This document shows, piece by piece, positions 24,359 to 36,002 of a stretch of 64,000 bases of DNA (position 1 is the stretch's first letter; every line of letters starts with the position of its first letter). The notes beneath the pieces were generated by a model. That model saw nothing but the letters and a program-made list of their open reading frames with translations, was not told the DNA's origin and did no database searches. This DNA is from Anisus vortex (taxonomy: Eukaryota; Mollusca; Gastropoda; Planorbidae): NCBI GenBank assembly GCA_949126835.1, contig OX421497.1, positions 8,131,320-8,195,319 on the forward strand, written 5' to 3'. Both the position numbers and the translations under genes were made by a program.

Positions 24359-25264
24359 TACTAGAGTATATAGGCCTAGGCTACTAAGCTAACAGGGAGA
24401 CCTGTAAGCCTGTAATGCTTATAGGTCTATATTAAAATTTGTAAGTGTCTGTGGAGAAAAATAATAAAAAAGAGATCCTAAATAATGTCGAAAATAATTA
24501 GGCCCTTTATTACAACTAAAGGTTTCATTGCATATTTAACAAAATGTTTAAGTACACATTTAAAGAATACCAAAATTAAGGGCGCCAGCGCCACGTGAGA
24601 TTGTAGGAGGTTTTGGGCATCTCCTCTTAGCTTAAAAGTAAGTTAATAGCAATAAATTAAAATAATGGCGTAATTGCCAATTTAATTTTAAATTTTAATA
24701 TTCATGGGCCCCCCTAAACTCTTGTGGGCCCCGGTACGGCGTACCGGCTGTACCCCCCTCTCGTGGGGCCTGCAGATGGCTATAATTTTAAGTGCTAAAT
24801 ACCAGAGACTTGGCTATTTTTTCGGTTTCATAACACAATATAATGAAACTCAACTTCGGGCTCTACATACCAAGGGAAAAAAATAAAAAGTGAAATTTTT
24901 GACATGTCTGGTTTTTCCCCTGTGCCCTTCATATGGTAAATGTAAAGCGCATTCGAAGAATTTGTTGTGAATAGCGCTATAGAAATATGTAATTTGTAAT
25001 TTGTGCCTATAATATGTAAAGATTCACTGAAATTTTATATAGCACACTAAGGCCTATTCCGTAAGGGACTGAAAAGAATTGAAGCCAACACAGACCGATA
25101 ACAATTTTTTGTAGTCTCAAAGTATATTTATGACCTAACAAAGAACTGTTGTCGTTTTTGTTGCATTGAAAAATTTACGATTTTTGTAGAAACAGCGTAG
25201 AATAGGCTACTATTTTTTATTGATGACGTCTGACAAACTCAAATGATCGAGAACGTTCTATAGG

Positions 25265-25505
25265 GCTAGTGGCCTAGCCGGCAGCGCGTTCTCGCACTTA
25301 AAGGTCCTGGGTTCGAATCCTGAACTCGCGGGGTGTCCCTGAGTCTACCCAGCTCTGGTTGGTACCTGGCATTAGTTGGGATAAAGTAAAGGCGATTTTG
25401 TGCTGGCCACACATCCCCCTAGTATGCCGTGACCATTGAAACTGGTGAACGCTGCTTCGCCGGCCCTATGATGAATATTGTCCGACGGGTACTTTACTTA
25501 CTTAT
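25265..25505 (+). mobile_element. SINE-B copy
   Basis: AGTGGCCTAGCCGGC head, GGTTCGAATCCTGAA B-box, CTACCCAGCTCTGGTTGG, TAGTATGCCGTGACC, and an end GGGTACTTTACTTACTTA. Confidence 0.85.
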
Positions 25506-25681
25506 AGGGCAAGGGTGGGCACAAATTAGGTCAATAAGGGAAGCATTCTAGATTTGTCCTATAATAATGAGCCACACCACTAGTCTATACACACATATAT
25601 AATATAATACATTTCAAATAACATATATATTATACATATCAAATACCATTTTCTATAATTCATAGGCGGTTAAATAAGCAG

Positions 25682-26305
25682 GAGAAAGCCTAGAAGAAGT
25701 AGAAAGTTTCAAGTACTTTGGCAGCATAGTAGACAAACTAGGAGGGACCGAAGCAGATATAAAAGCCAGAACGGGCCAAGCAAGAGCAGCTTTTAACCAA
25801 CTGAAAAAAGGTTTGGAGCTCCAGAATTCTATTCCTGAACACAAAGTTAAGAATATTTAACACCATTGTTAAGCCCGTTGTAATGTATGGATCGGAAACT
25901 TGGAGAATGACCGCCACCAATGTCAGGAAGATACACGCATTTGTTAACACCTGCCTTAGAAGAATCCTTAGAATAAGTTGGCCAGAAACCATCAGTAATG
26001 AAGAACTCTGGCAACGAACTAAACAGAGGCCCGTGGAAGAGGAAATTTCCCAAAAGAGATGGAAATGGATTGGCCACACCCTCAGAAAACCGACATGCAG
26101 TGTCACTCGACAAGCGCTCACTTGGAACCCCCAAGGCAAAAGGAAAAGAGGTCGGCCGAGAAACACCTGAAGGCGCAATATAGAAACCGATGTTAAAAAG
26201 TTAGGGCTTAACTGGGGTCAGATAGAGAAATTGGCCCAGGATCGGGATACCTGGAGCTCTTGTTGACGGCCTATGTCCCAGGTGGGGCGAAAGGCGTAAG
26301 TAAGT
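25682..26305 (+). pseudogene. LINE C-terminal fragment (RTE-like), 5' truncated
   Basis: Plus-strand pieces [45 protein letters not shown] and [10 protein letters not shown], then after a TGA (Trp position) DVKKLGLNW and DRDTWSSLVDGLCP in other frames. This is the classic C-terminal third of an RTE-like reverse transcriptase. The tail is GTAAGTAAGTAAG. Confidence 0.8.
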
Positions 26306-26423
26306 AAGCATAGGCGGTTAAATATTCTACACAAGTCTTAATATTTTTAAAGTAAGCAACTCATATAAAACTTTAATGAAAGAGAAAAAAAAAAGTAAAG
26401 ATTTATTTTATCCAAATGGCTTA

Positions 26424-26447
26424 GGCTTAGGCTTAGGCTTAGGCCAT
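26424..26447. repeat. Short (TTAGGC)n array
   Basis: Four hexamers of TTAGGC in a row. Confidence 0.9.
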
Positions 26448-26883
26448 GTGTGGGCATGCACGAAGCAAACGTGAGCCGCTCTTTTCTAAACGAAGAGCCG
26501 TGTATGCGACTCCCGGAGCCGCATTTGCCCGCGTCTTGATATAGAGTTATTGACTGAATAGAAATATTGTAGTAATTTTAGTTGTTATAGAGTTGAGGTA
26601 GGAGATAGTGGGCACTCACCTAACCATGAACGCATTTAATTATCACACAAACCTGGGTTTCACCAGCCTTTCTTTTTCGTGGCCCGTTTATTTTTATACT
26701 TTTTTCTTCGTGACCCACTCACATTTCGGTTCTAGGCCTACCACCTAAACTCGCTAATTAAGCAACACATAAGAGATAAGATTTTCTAGACCAGCGTTTC
26801 CCAACCTGTGGGTCGCGACCCCTTTGGGGGTTCGAACGACCATTTCATGGGGGTCGCCAAGGAACCACCGGTAAACACTTATT

Positions 26884-27012
26884 TTTGATGGCCTTATTGA
26901 GGCTTTCCACAACAACATGTACAGCACAGTACTCTTCGATGGCGCCACCTCACAACCCTCCCCAGTGTATAGCGGGGTCAAACAGGGTTGTGTCCTGGCC
27001 CCAGCACTCTTT
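26884..27012 (+). pseudogene. Reverse transcriptase core fragment
   Basis: One open frame reads FDGLIEAFHNNMYSTVLFDG and ends SGVKQGCVLAPALFSL, the RT motif GVKQGCVLAPxLF of RTE/CR1-type LINEs. Both ends are abrupt; a hAT MITE follows at 27022. Confidence 0.75.
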
Positions 27013-27021
27013 AGTCTAGAC

Positions 27022-27227
27022 CAGCGAATGGCAACCTTTTGATAATTGTGTGCCAAAGTGGGATTTCTAATTCATTCAGCGTGCCAACAGCCTATAAGTC
27101 ACCTTGCTTTAGCACTCTATTTCTTATAGAAGATACTTGAATAGTTTTATTAGGAGTCTTCTACGTGCCATTGAAAATTGTTTTGCGTAAGAAGTCTCGC
27201 ACGCTTGCCGTAGGTTGCCGAACCCTG
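27022..27227. mobile_element. hAT MITE
   Basis: Ends CAGCGAATGGCAACCT and AGGTTGCCGAACCCTG; flanks GTCTAGAC and TTCTAGAA share six of eight bases. Confidence 0.7.
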
Positions 27228-27635
27228 TTCTAGAATATTCCTCTTTTCTTTTCAGTCTTTAAGCCTTTAAAATAAGGCTTTTCAAAAAATTAGGTTTTAA
27301 TTTACTTTAAGACTTTAGTGCATTTAACTACTAATTGAAATCAAATGCTAACTAACGAAAACAAGCTAGTAGTTAAAAAGGTGTTTAAAAAATTATATTT
27401 ATGATGTAAAAATATTAATTATTTGATTGCTCATTTTACGTATTTTTATCAATTGAGTACATGTACTAGTATACGCATTTACAATATTATTTTTATTTTT
27501 TTTCAAATGCAAATTGTTTAGTAAAAAAATTGTTTACTTAAATCATTACCCCAGAGACTTAAAAAATTAGGACTATTATCTCCCTTGATTAGATTTAGTA
27601 AGCATTTGTTTAATTTTTCTTTTTATAATAAATAA

Positions 27636-27850
27636 ATAAATAATAATAATATTTGTATAGTGCATATCCCGTTGGGGAACAGTTCTATGCGCTGTTACAG
27701 ACAGAGTAAAGACAACGAATAAAATACGAAAGACGAAAATGTATGGATGTACAGGTGAATAAGCGTACTGCTACCGGAATAAGTACGTCTTCAGTCGGCT
27801 CCTGAAGGTGTCAAAGCTATCGGGTTCGCTTACGTTGATTTTTTTAAAAA
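27636..27850 (-). mobile_element. LINE 3' end, minus strand
   Basis: The minus strand gives DSFDTFRSRLKTYLF, the common SFKxxLKTxLF C-terminus, then AACGGGATATGCACTATACA and an (ATT)n/(ATTT)n tail. Confidence 0.6.
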
Positions 27851-28479
27851 GAAATTAATAGAATATACCGACATAATTTGTTAAATCTTAATAGGGTCAA
27901 AGAACCATTTCATGGGGGTCGCCTAAGACCACCGGAAAATACATATCTTATCAGTCTACAGGCGGGCCCATCCACATGCAAATACATCCACATAGGAGCA
28001 CAGAGTAAGTATATTTCTATTCTGTGCATACGAGTACCCGGCGTGATGACATCAGCAAACCAAATCCATCACATACCTACTTTAAACTGTTGCGAAAACA
28101 GTCGGATGAGACTCGGATGCGCCGAACTACTAGCCTATTTCACACTGAAGTCAGATGATTAAGAGGAAACATTTTAAAACGTGTATTTAGTTTCGTGGTA
28201 AACTCAGAACTCTTTAACTTAAAAATAAAAATAATAATAAAATAATAATAATAATGGTAATTTCTTATAGAAATAAAAACCGCAGTTCAAAGCACTTTAT
28301 GGCGATAAAAGTGAACTGCAGAAAATAACTTACTTTGTTGACATCTTTGAAATCTTGAATTAGTAAAATGTATCACTGCAAGGACCAGTTAATTTTTGTA
28401 ACAAACCTTAATTTGTCTGTAAAGATCGGATTATTCCAATAAAAACTTTAGATTTGGCATACAAAAATTTGATGTAAAT

Positions 28480-28935
28480 AAAATGTACATGTTGCTTAAC
28501 TTATCTGCTTTCTTTGAGGAACATGACATTGAACCAGATAAAAGGATTACGATAATGATTTTTACAATAATGATTTTTGTGAAAGAACACTTGCACATGC
28601 TTGCAGACGAAATTTCATCGTACCTTTCAAATTTATCTGACACTTCAATTGCACTTGAAAGAAGGTCATGCACAGTCAAATTTTAAGATGTTCCTGAGAC
28701 AACACAAGAGAAATTCATTCAATTTATTAACAACCAATTTCTCGACAATGCCAATTACAAAATTCAGGATCAGGAGTTTGCAGTCGTATACTATTTTGTC
28801 TTAGACTGTGTTGCGCCTTCTTCTTTCATCTCCAACAACGTATCTTTGTGAAACAGTGCTTTCCAGTTTGTTGATTATTAAATCTAAATACAGAAGTAGA
28901 CTTGTTGTGAAAGGTGATCTTCGTTGTGTAAGCCG
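28480..28935 (+). pseudogene. hAT transposase C-terminal remnant
   Basis: The reading moves between frames. Pieces from about 28600 to 28680 (ADEISSYLSNLSDTS) and 28806-28930 (LRLLLSSPTTYLCET, then KSKYRSRL) match the end of the ZBED5-like hAT transposase with its dimerisation region. The LINE starts immediately after RCVS. Confidence 0.7.
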
Positions 28936-28949
28936 ATGAGAAAGTCGAT

Positions 28950-30196
28950 TTGATAACGAGGCTACGCCTAATAGGCACGCATAGCATCGAGCTCGTGTTT
29001 GAATGTGAATATTTGTGTATTGGACCTGTTTTGTGTATGTTATTTCTGGAACAGGATCTTTGTTATGGATTCCTGTTTCGGACGAGGTATGTTTTTCTTA
29101 TCTCAAAATGTTGGATTGTTCTTAGGCTATTTTTCGTGGCGAAGCTTCAAGCCTTTGTCCGACTACAGCGTCAGCCATCTTTGTTTTCGCGGTCAACGCT
29201 CGGTCAAGCCAATGAAGCGGACTATGACACGACCCGTCAACACACAGATAGGCGACCTATTTTCTACACACGCAATCGTCTATTGTCAATGAATACGAAG
29301 CACACGCTTTTGACATCTGACCTCGTGTGCAAACTTAAAGATCTGTGTATTGGTCGAGACCTTCCTCGAAAGCGAACCTCTCGAGGGGGTAGAAGAAAAC
29401 AAAGACGAATTCGTATCATTGTCCCTAAACAGCGTTTAACCTCTGCATACCACATCGATGTACGCTCTTCTAACAAGCCTAATATCATACTCACCAAAAC
29501 CTCTCCAAACCCTAAAATAAGACATCTTTGCATTGCCTCATTTAATGCTCAGTCACTTGGTCCACGTAACAAGCGCACCGCTGTGTGCGAATTTATTATG
29601 GATAAGCAGATTGACATTATGTTTATTCAGGAGACCTGGTTTCAGCAGACTGGTGATGAAGGAAAGTGCGCTGATATAGCGCCACTGGGCTATTCCGCCC
29701 GATCATTTCCACGTGCTACGCGAGGTGGCGGCCTAGCTGTCATTTATCGCAGCCATCTCCCGGCGACTTTCACCTCCTCTTTCCCATTCCAGCACACCTC
29801 TTTTGAACTTGTCCAATTCACCCTCAACACGCCCCACACCGTCCACATTTTCTGCTTGTATCGCCCTCCCCCCAGCAAAAAGAACAAGCTCCTAGACTCC
29901 ATCTTCCTCTCTGAGCTCCCTGACTTACTCGTGGAAAGAGCCTGATCGTGGGCGACTTCAACGTTCACTACGACGTCCCCACTGATCATCTTACTAGCAA
30001 GGTGCTCGACATCCTCACAAGGTTTAGTCTTATCCAGGGCATCGAGCAGCCTATGTACTACCGAAGCGGCCACATCATCGACTGGGTGGTGTACCGCGAC
30101 GACGACCAGTTGGTGGACTGTTGTACTGTGAGCCATATGCTCTCCTCCGACCATGCAGCCGTGCTCACTACACTCAACGTAGCTCCCCCGCAGTAG
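28950..30196 (+). pseudogene. LINE N-terminal region and AP endonuclease
   Basis: The frame 28950-29945 holds a basic N-terminal region (RKRTSRGGRRKQRR) and the first half of the endonuclease. After a frameshift, 29948-30196 holds the second half (GDFNVH, HIIDWVV, SDHAAV) and ends in an in-frame TAG. Confidence 0.8.
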
Positions 30197-30214
30197 CCAA
30201 CTGTCTATAGTACA

Positions 30215-32273
30215 GTGCGTGACATAAACGCCATAGATAGAGTGGCTTTCACAGCCGACATCAAGACACTGCTGCAGGGGCTCGGTGCTGACCTCTGTGC
30301 TCAGCATTTGGACGACGGACTCCGCGCACTCTTGGATGAGCACGCCCCGCCCATAGTGCGGCGTGTCCCGACTGGTCGCTCGTCTCCATGGTATGCGGGC
30401 GTTAGTGACAAACTGCGTCAGGCAAAACGTGAGCGAAGACGCGCTGAAAGGCGTTGGTTAAAGACCGGACTGACTGTTGACAGGCAGATCTTTTGGACAG
30501 CGAAAGAGGCGGTGACAGAGATTGTGCAGAAGGCCAAGGAGGACTTCTGGAGCTCAAAGGTAGAATCTTGTGCGTCAACCAAGGCGTTGTTCAGCGCTAG
30601 TAACCGTCTTCTTGGCAATGGCAAAAACTCCACCCTGCCTACCGACAGTGCTCCGGAGCAACTCACAGACGCCTTTGCGGACTTTTTCACTTCCAAGGTG
30701 CAAGAGATTAGGGAGGAACTAGACAGTGTGTCCCCTACACCTTCCTCACCGTTCTCGGAGGACGTTGGGCAGACGGAATCATTTAATGGATTCCTGCCCG
30801 TAACAGAGGACGTGGTGAGGCGAGTCATCATCAGGTCTGCCCCCAAGTCATGTGCCCTCGATCCCATCCCCGTCCCTTTGCTTGTAGAATGCCTCGACGT
30901 CATCCTCCCAGCACTCACCTCTATCATAAATAATTCTTCTCTCTGGCATTTTCCCGCCCATCTTTAAACGGTCGATAGTCCTGCCACTATTGAAGAAACC
31001 CTCTCTCGACCCAAACACACTAAAGAACTACCGCCCTGTTAGCAACCTCTCCTTTCTCTCCAAAATCACAGAAAAACGTGTACTCTCTCAGCTATCTGAC
31101 TATCTTCACTCTCGCAATCTCTATCCTTCCTCTCAGTCCGCCTACCGGCCAGGTCATAGCACAAAAACAGCGCTGGCCCGAGTCATGAGCGACCTCCTGT
31201 GCGCGATGGATGGCGGCAAACTCTCTATTCTCACTCTGTTAGATCTCTCCGCGGCATTTGATACCATTGACCACCTGATTCTTCTTGACCGTCTTCATCT
31301 TTCTTTCGGACTTTCTGGTTCAGCTCTAAACTGGTTTCAGTCTTATCTTTCAGACAGAACTCAAACAGTCTCTATTTCTAACCGCTCTTCCAAACCGTCA
31401 GCCCTGTCTCTTGGAGTTCCCCAAGGATCGGTCCTTGGGCCGGTCCTTTTCATTCTCTACACTAAACCTCTGTCATCCCTCATCAGCCACCACTCAGTTT
31501 CCAGTCAGTCCTTTGCTGATGACACTCAGATCAGTGACTCTTGCTTTCCTGATCAACTCGATGCCACCGTCCTTCGCATGCAGGAGTGCGTAGACGACGT
31601 AAAGCGTTGGATGACTTGCAACAAACTGAAGCTTAATGATGACAAAACGGAAATCCTTCTCATCCACTCTCAAAACAAACCTCTCCCTCCATCTGCTCCT
31701 TCTTCTATATCTATCGGCAACTCTGACATCACACTCTCTTCCTCTGCCAGAAACCTCGGAGTCACGTTCACAGTCACCCTCTCCATGGACAAACACGTTA
31801 CGAACATCTGCAGATCAGCATACAACGAACTCAGAAAAATCAGCGCCATTAGACACCTCCTCTCCTTTGACGCCACAAAAACTCTCGTCTGTTCACTCAT
31901 TCTTTCAAAATTTGACTACTGTAACACTCTCCTCGCAGGCATTCCTCAGCACCACATAGACAAACTTCAGAGAGTACAGAACTCAGCATGCAGACTCATT
32001 TTCTAAGCAAAGAAACACGACCACATCCAACCAAACATGCAGCAACTCCACTGGCTTCCAATATCCTCTCGCATAAAGTACAAGTCTGCCAATCTATGCT
32101 TCAATTCTTTCACTGACCCTCATTTTCCTGTCTATCTCTCTGAACTGTTGCTTCCTTACATCCCCACAAGACAACTACGCTCTTCCACTGACAATAGAAC
32201 CCTCTCAATCCCAAGAACCAAAACCAAAACCATCGGCGACCGTTCCTTCTTCTTCCACGCCCCCACCTTCTAG
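30215..32273 (+). pseudogene. LINE reverse transcriptase region
   Basis: 30215-30967 is the linker after the endonuclease. After a frameshift near 30940, 30990-32006 carries RT motifs YRPVSNLSFLSKI, AAFDTIDH, PQGSVLGP and FADDTQ. 32037-32273 continues in the same frame after a TAA (QQLHWLPISSRIKYK). Confidence 0.85.
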
Positions 32274-32859
32274 AACCAGCTACCCTTCCACATCCGTATC
32301 TGCGAAACCTCCTCCACTTTCAAAAAGTCCCTTAAAACCCATCTGTTTAGATCCGCCTATGACCTGTGATGCCTCGTTCCTGGTCTCGGTTTGTTTTTAA
32401 TATTATTACCAGTATGTGCTAATGTGTCTTTGTTTATATAGCCACTTTACTGTGGTAGCTATTGTTTTTAAATATTGCAACTATCGTTTTTTTTGTCACT
32501 TTTAATGTTGCACCTTTTATTTTTAAAATCAATTTTATTGCTGTAACTATTATCTTTATAGCCTTTTAGTGATGTAGCTATTGTCTATTTATTTTAGTAG
32601 CTTAGATAGTTTGCAATTTTAGTAAAATTGTAAAGCGCTTAGAGCTGTAAGGTAAGCGCTATATAAAAATGCCTCAATAATAATAATAATAATAATAATA
32701 ATAAAGACGCAATCTCTATCTTAGCGCTGACGTGTTTTAATTAGAAATACATATTTCACAATATACAATTTCAAATGGATTTTTGTTATTAATCACTGTG
32801 TTTTAATTATGTTCAATTTGTAACACTGAAAATACATCCTGCATATTTACAATACATTT

Positions 32860-33095
32860 TATAACAGTAGCACATTACAGTTATAGAGATATTTACATTA
32901 CATTTTATAGCAGTAGCATATTACAGTTATATGAGATATTTACATTACATTTGAGAAAAGTAGCACATTACAGTTATATCAGATATTTACATTACATTTT
33001 ATAGCAGTAGCATATTACAGTTATATGAGATATATACATTACATTTGAGAAAAATAGCACATTACAGTTATATCAGATATTTACATTACATTTTA
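32860..33095. repeat. 47-bp minisatellite, five copies, alternating two types
   Basis: The landmark ATTACAGTTA recurs at 32874, 32920, 32967, 33014 and 33061. Units alternate between TATAGCAGTAGCATATT-type and TGAGAAAAGTAGCACATT-type, giving a 94-bp higher-order unit. Lies inside the hAT element. Confidence 0.85.
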
Positions 33096-33799
33096 TAACA
33101 GTAAAAAAATATTATGGTTGGGGGTCGCCATAAAGTGAAAAGCTGTATAAAAGTGTCGCGGCATTAAAAAGGTTGGGAACCACTGTTCTAGATACAAGAC
33201 ATTTATTTATACTCGGGACGTGTAGCTACAATTTGTGACCCGGTTATTTCGCTTTCGTGTCCCCGGTACCGGTTTGCAAACCCGGAATTTGGGAAACGCC
33301 GGTACCCTATATAATTTTTTTTCATCTTGGACAGCGGATTTTTCATTATTAAACGTAAGCCTATACTGAAAGTAGAGTTGCTTGGATGCTTCTTTTTAAC
33401 AGTTTGAATCACTCAAGACTTCACCCCCCCCCCCCCCCCCTTCCGTGCCAGTAGGCCTATTCATGAGTGTTAAATATGCATATATGTACATATATAGATG
33501 TATGTGTATGAATACAAATCTATTAATTTCAGTAATACGTAAATTGAGTTCAACACATAATCTATTCCTGGAAACGCTTCCAGAAACCGTCAATCTTGAT
33601 TAGACACCGTTCCCTAACAACTAACAATTGCATTATTTACCACTGGCACTTCTATTTTTGGCTTTAGCACATTCTTAGCAATAGAGCTGCACATTTTTAC
33701 ATCGGAGCTATAAAATTTTAAGATCGGAGCTGCACTTTTTTAAATTTTGTACTGGGGCGGAATATTTTAGCATTGAAGATGCTAATAAAATAGAAACAT

Positions 33800-34045
33800 T
33801 TTTGCGAATTTGTGCTGATTATTTTTAGAATTTGTGCTGAACATTTTTAGAATTTGTGCTAAACATTTTTGGAATTTGTGCTGAATATTTTTAAAATTTG
33901 TACTGAATATTTTTAGAATTTGTGCTAAACATTTTGAGAATTTGTGCTGAATATTTTTAGAATTTGTGCTAAACATTTTTAGAATTTGTGCTGAACATTT
34001 TTTGAATTTGTGCTGAAATTGTTTGGAATTTGTACTGAACATTTT
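33800..34045. repeat. 21-bp tandem repeat
   Basis: About 11 copies of the type GAATTTGTGCTGAACATTTTT. The minus frame is open because the unit is a multiple of three, but I see no gene. Confidence 0.85.
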
Positions 34046-34049
34046 CGGA

Positions 34050-35230
34050 ACTGTGTCGATTTCATTTGCAGCGTTAGTTGCACATTTTTATCGTGAGCTA
34101 AACATATTTAGCAATAAAGCTTCCCCATTCAACGTCGGAGATCCGACAAATAAAAGGTGATGCTCATGTCATATTAAATATAGGTATGTTATATTTTAAT
34201 AGGCTTGTACTTTGAAAACGTGCACAGGCCATGTTCTAATATCTGATTGATAAAAGGGTAGGCCTATGATTTGCAAAAAAACAAACAAACAAAAAAGGAC
34301 TTTTATTTCAAGGTAGGCCTAATTTTGTTAATAAATCTGTTTAAATTAAGTGTATAATTATATAGAGTTTTGACAACCAAAGATGGCATTTTTATTTGAA
34401 AACCCCAGTTTACATAGTTTTTATAAACCCAGATAGAAACTGTCAGAAATTTAAACTTTAGACACATTGTCACTCACTTATGCTGTTGTTAATATTACAA
34501 GTTATTTCCCCTTTCTCCAAAATAACACCAACAATAATAACACAAATTACAACAACACACTAGTTTTAATATTGATACAAGTTAATTTATTATATTAAAA
34601 AAATATATATTATTTCATTTTTTTTGTAGAGAAATGGAAAACTGTGTCAATGTTTTTGTAATGATTCCATAATATTATTAAGAACTTTTCTTTTTAATGT
34701 TTACTAAGCAGCACATATTTTAAAGTGCCCCCCCCCCCCCCACAAATGCTCTTTACCTCTTGTAACACATTGTCCCAAACATTGTCCCATTTCCCTATTC
34801 CCCCATGAGCATGAAATTTTTTAGTGGACAGCCCAACCTACCCAAACCCCACCTCCATTCAATGACATTCAAACAAAAGTAAATCACATATAGATCAGTG
34901 CATGGAATATTTCTTTTATAACCTAAACAAAGTAGGATTCTTTTTAAAACTGACAAAATATAATGGTTAGATAGAGAGATAAGTCAAACAAATGTTTCAT
35001 TTGTCAGCTCTGACATAGTTGTGCCACAGTGTGCTCAGTGCTTTGGATTCCTGAAACATAAAGGAAATTCTCAACATTAATTTATGAGGCATTAATGTTC
35101 TGTATAACATATAAAGCATATGAAACATGTAAGATTAAAATTAGAAGCCTGAAAGACTTGTCCTGTTTATAATTAATTTTTTTAAGCAACTGTAATATTG
35201 CGAATGTCTGTTGAGGCAAATTTCGTTAGT
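34050..35230. other. No feature recognised
   Basis: AT-rich intergenic sequence downstream of gene B with one poly(C) run near 34729. Confidence 0.6.
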
Positions 35231-35475
35231 GAGCTATATCCTTCTTCTTCTATTAGACAGTCTGCAGAGCTGTTTGCTTTTTTGCAGTCCATGCCAGACA
35301 AACATAATTACATGTCTTTTTCAGTTGTTCAATACTGCTATATAGTGTGTTGGCAAAGGTAGGTTGAAGGGGGGGGGGCAAGGTGCGTCTGAGGTAGGTT
35401 AGCCCAGGGCACTCAAGCAGGAAGTGGTCCACAGTTTCTTGTGGGCAGGGGCAAATCCTAAATTTGTTTTTTTTT
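35230..35475 (-). pseudogene. LINE C-terminal fragment
   Basis: The minus strand reads CPQETVDHFLLECPGLTYLR, then NTLYSSIEQLKKTCNYV and a GAAGAAGAAG tail: the Cys/His C-terminal pattern of R1/Jockey-type LINEs. Confidence 0.7.
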
Positions 35476-35666
35476 TTAAATTTTAAATATATTCAAAATA
35501 GTGATTAATAAAAGAAATTGTCAAGGGGAGGTAATCTATCCATAATTTTAATAGACTTAACTTGATCAAATGTTAGTGTTAGGGTTATACACATAACAGC
35601 AAGTTGAGCAAGAGCCAATGTAATAATAAATCTAGGAATTATATAGCTATGATAAATCTAAGGGAT

Positions 35667-35953
35667 TCAATGAAAGTTGGCAGCTCTTCTACTGACCAAT
35701 GTGGTGCATTTAGTTTGTATATCCTTCATCGTCAATGGCAACACAGAAATTTGTTCTTCAGCAGCAGCAGCTGGCCTGTACAAGTGGAGAAATAGAAAAC
35801 ACACATACTTTATCAAATGGTAAATAGTACCACCACCACTAATTTACCATCATAATACTGTCTCCCCCACAAAATTTACAGAAAAAAATACTTTCACAAA
35901 GAATGCAAAACAAAAGGGTTTTAAGAGAAATATTCTTTATATCAAATATACAG

Positions 35954-36002
<49 letters not shown>

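Larger units (their letters stand above)
28937..32705 (+). mobile_element. Non-LTR retrotransposon (CR1/L2/Jockey-like LINE), coding part nearly full length, inactive
   Basis: The plus strand shows an AP endonuclease (ASFNAQSL, IQETW, then in another frame VGDFNVH and SDHAAV) and a reverse transcriptase (LLDLSAAFDTIDH, GVPQGSVLGP, FADDTQ). The C-terminus ends LFRSAYDL-stop near 32370. Breaks: a frameshift near 29940, a TAG at 30194-30196, a frameshift near 30940, a TAA ending at 32006 and a TAG ending at 32273 in place of the usual Trp. The 3' end has AAGCGCTATATAAAA and then an (AAT)n tail at about 32677-32703. GC content is clearly higher than in the surroundings. The 5' limit is inferred from where hAT similarity stops. 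Confidence 0.88.
26792..33185 (+). mobile_element. hAT element with nested insertions (ZBED-like transposase remnant)
   Basis: The ends CAGCGTTTCCCAACC and GGTTGGGAACCACTG are inverted repeats (13 of 15 bases). Flanks TTCTAGAC and TTCTAGAT match at 7 of 8. Inside, at about 28480-28930 on plus, are hAT C-terminal pieces: ADEISSYLSNLSDTS, DVPETTQEKF and TTYLCETVLSSLLIIKSKY, typical of ZBED5/FAM200-type transposases. A LINE interrupts it at about 28937. It also contains a small hAT MITE (27022-27227), an RT fragment and a second copy of the left subterminal sequence (from about 27898), so nesting or rearrangement has occurred. Confidence 0.75.

Noticed and set aside
24704..24886. Plus-strand 60-residue open frame
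   Set aside because: No domain, no splice support; GC-rich patch beside a repeat.
33782..34042. Minus-strand open frame of 7-residue repeats
   Set aside because: The 21-bp satellite keeps the frame open by arithmetic; no start context, splice sites or unique ends.
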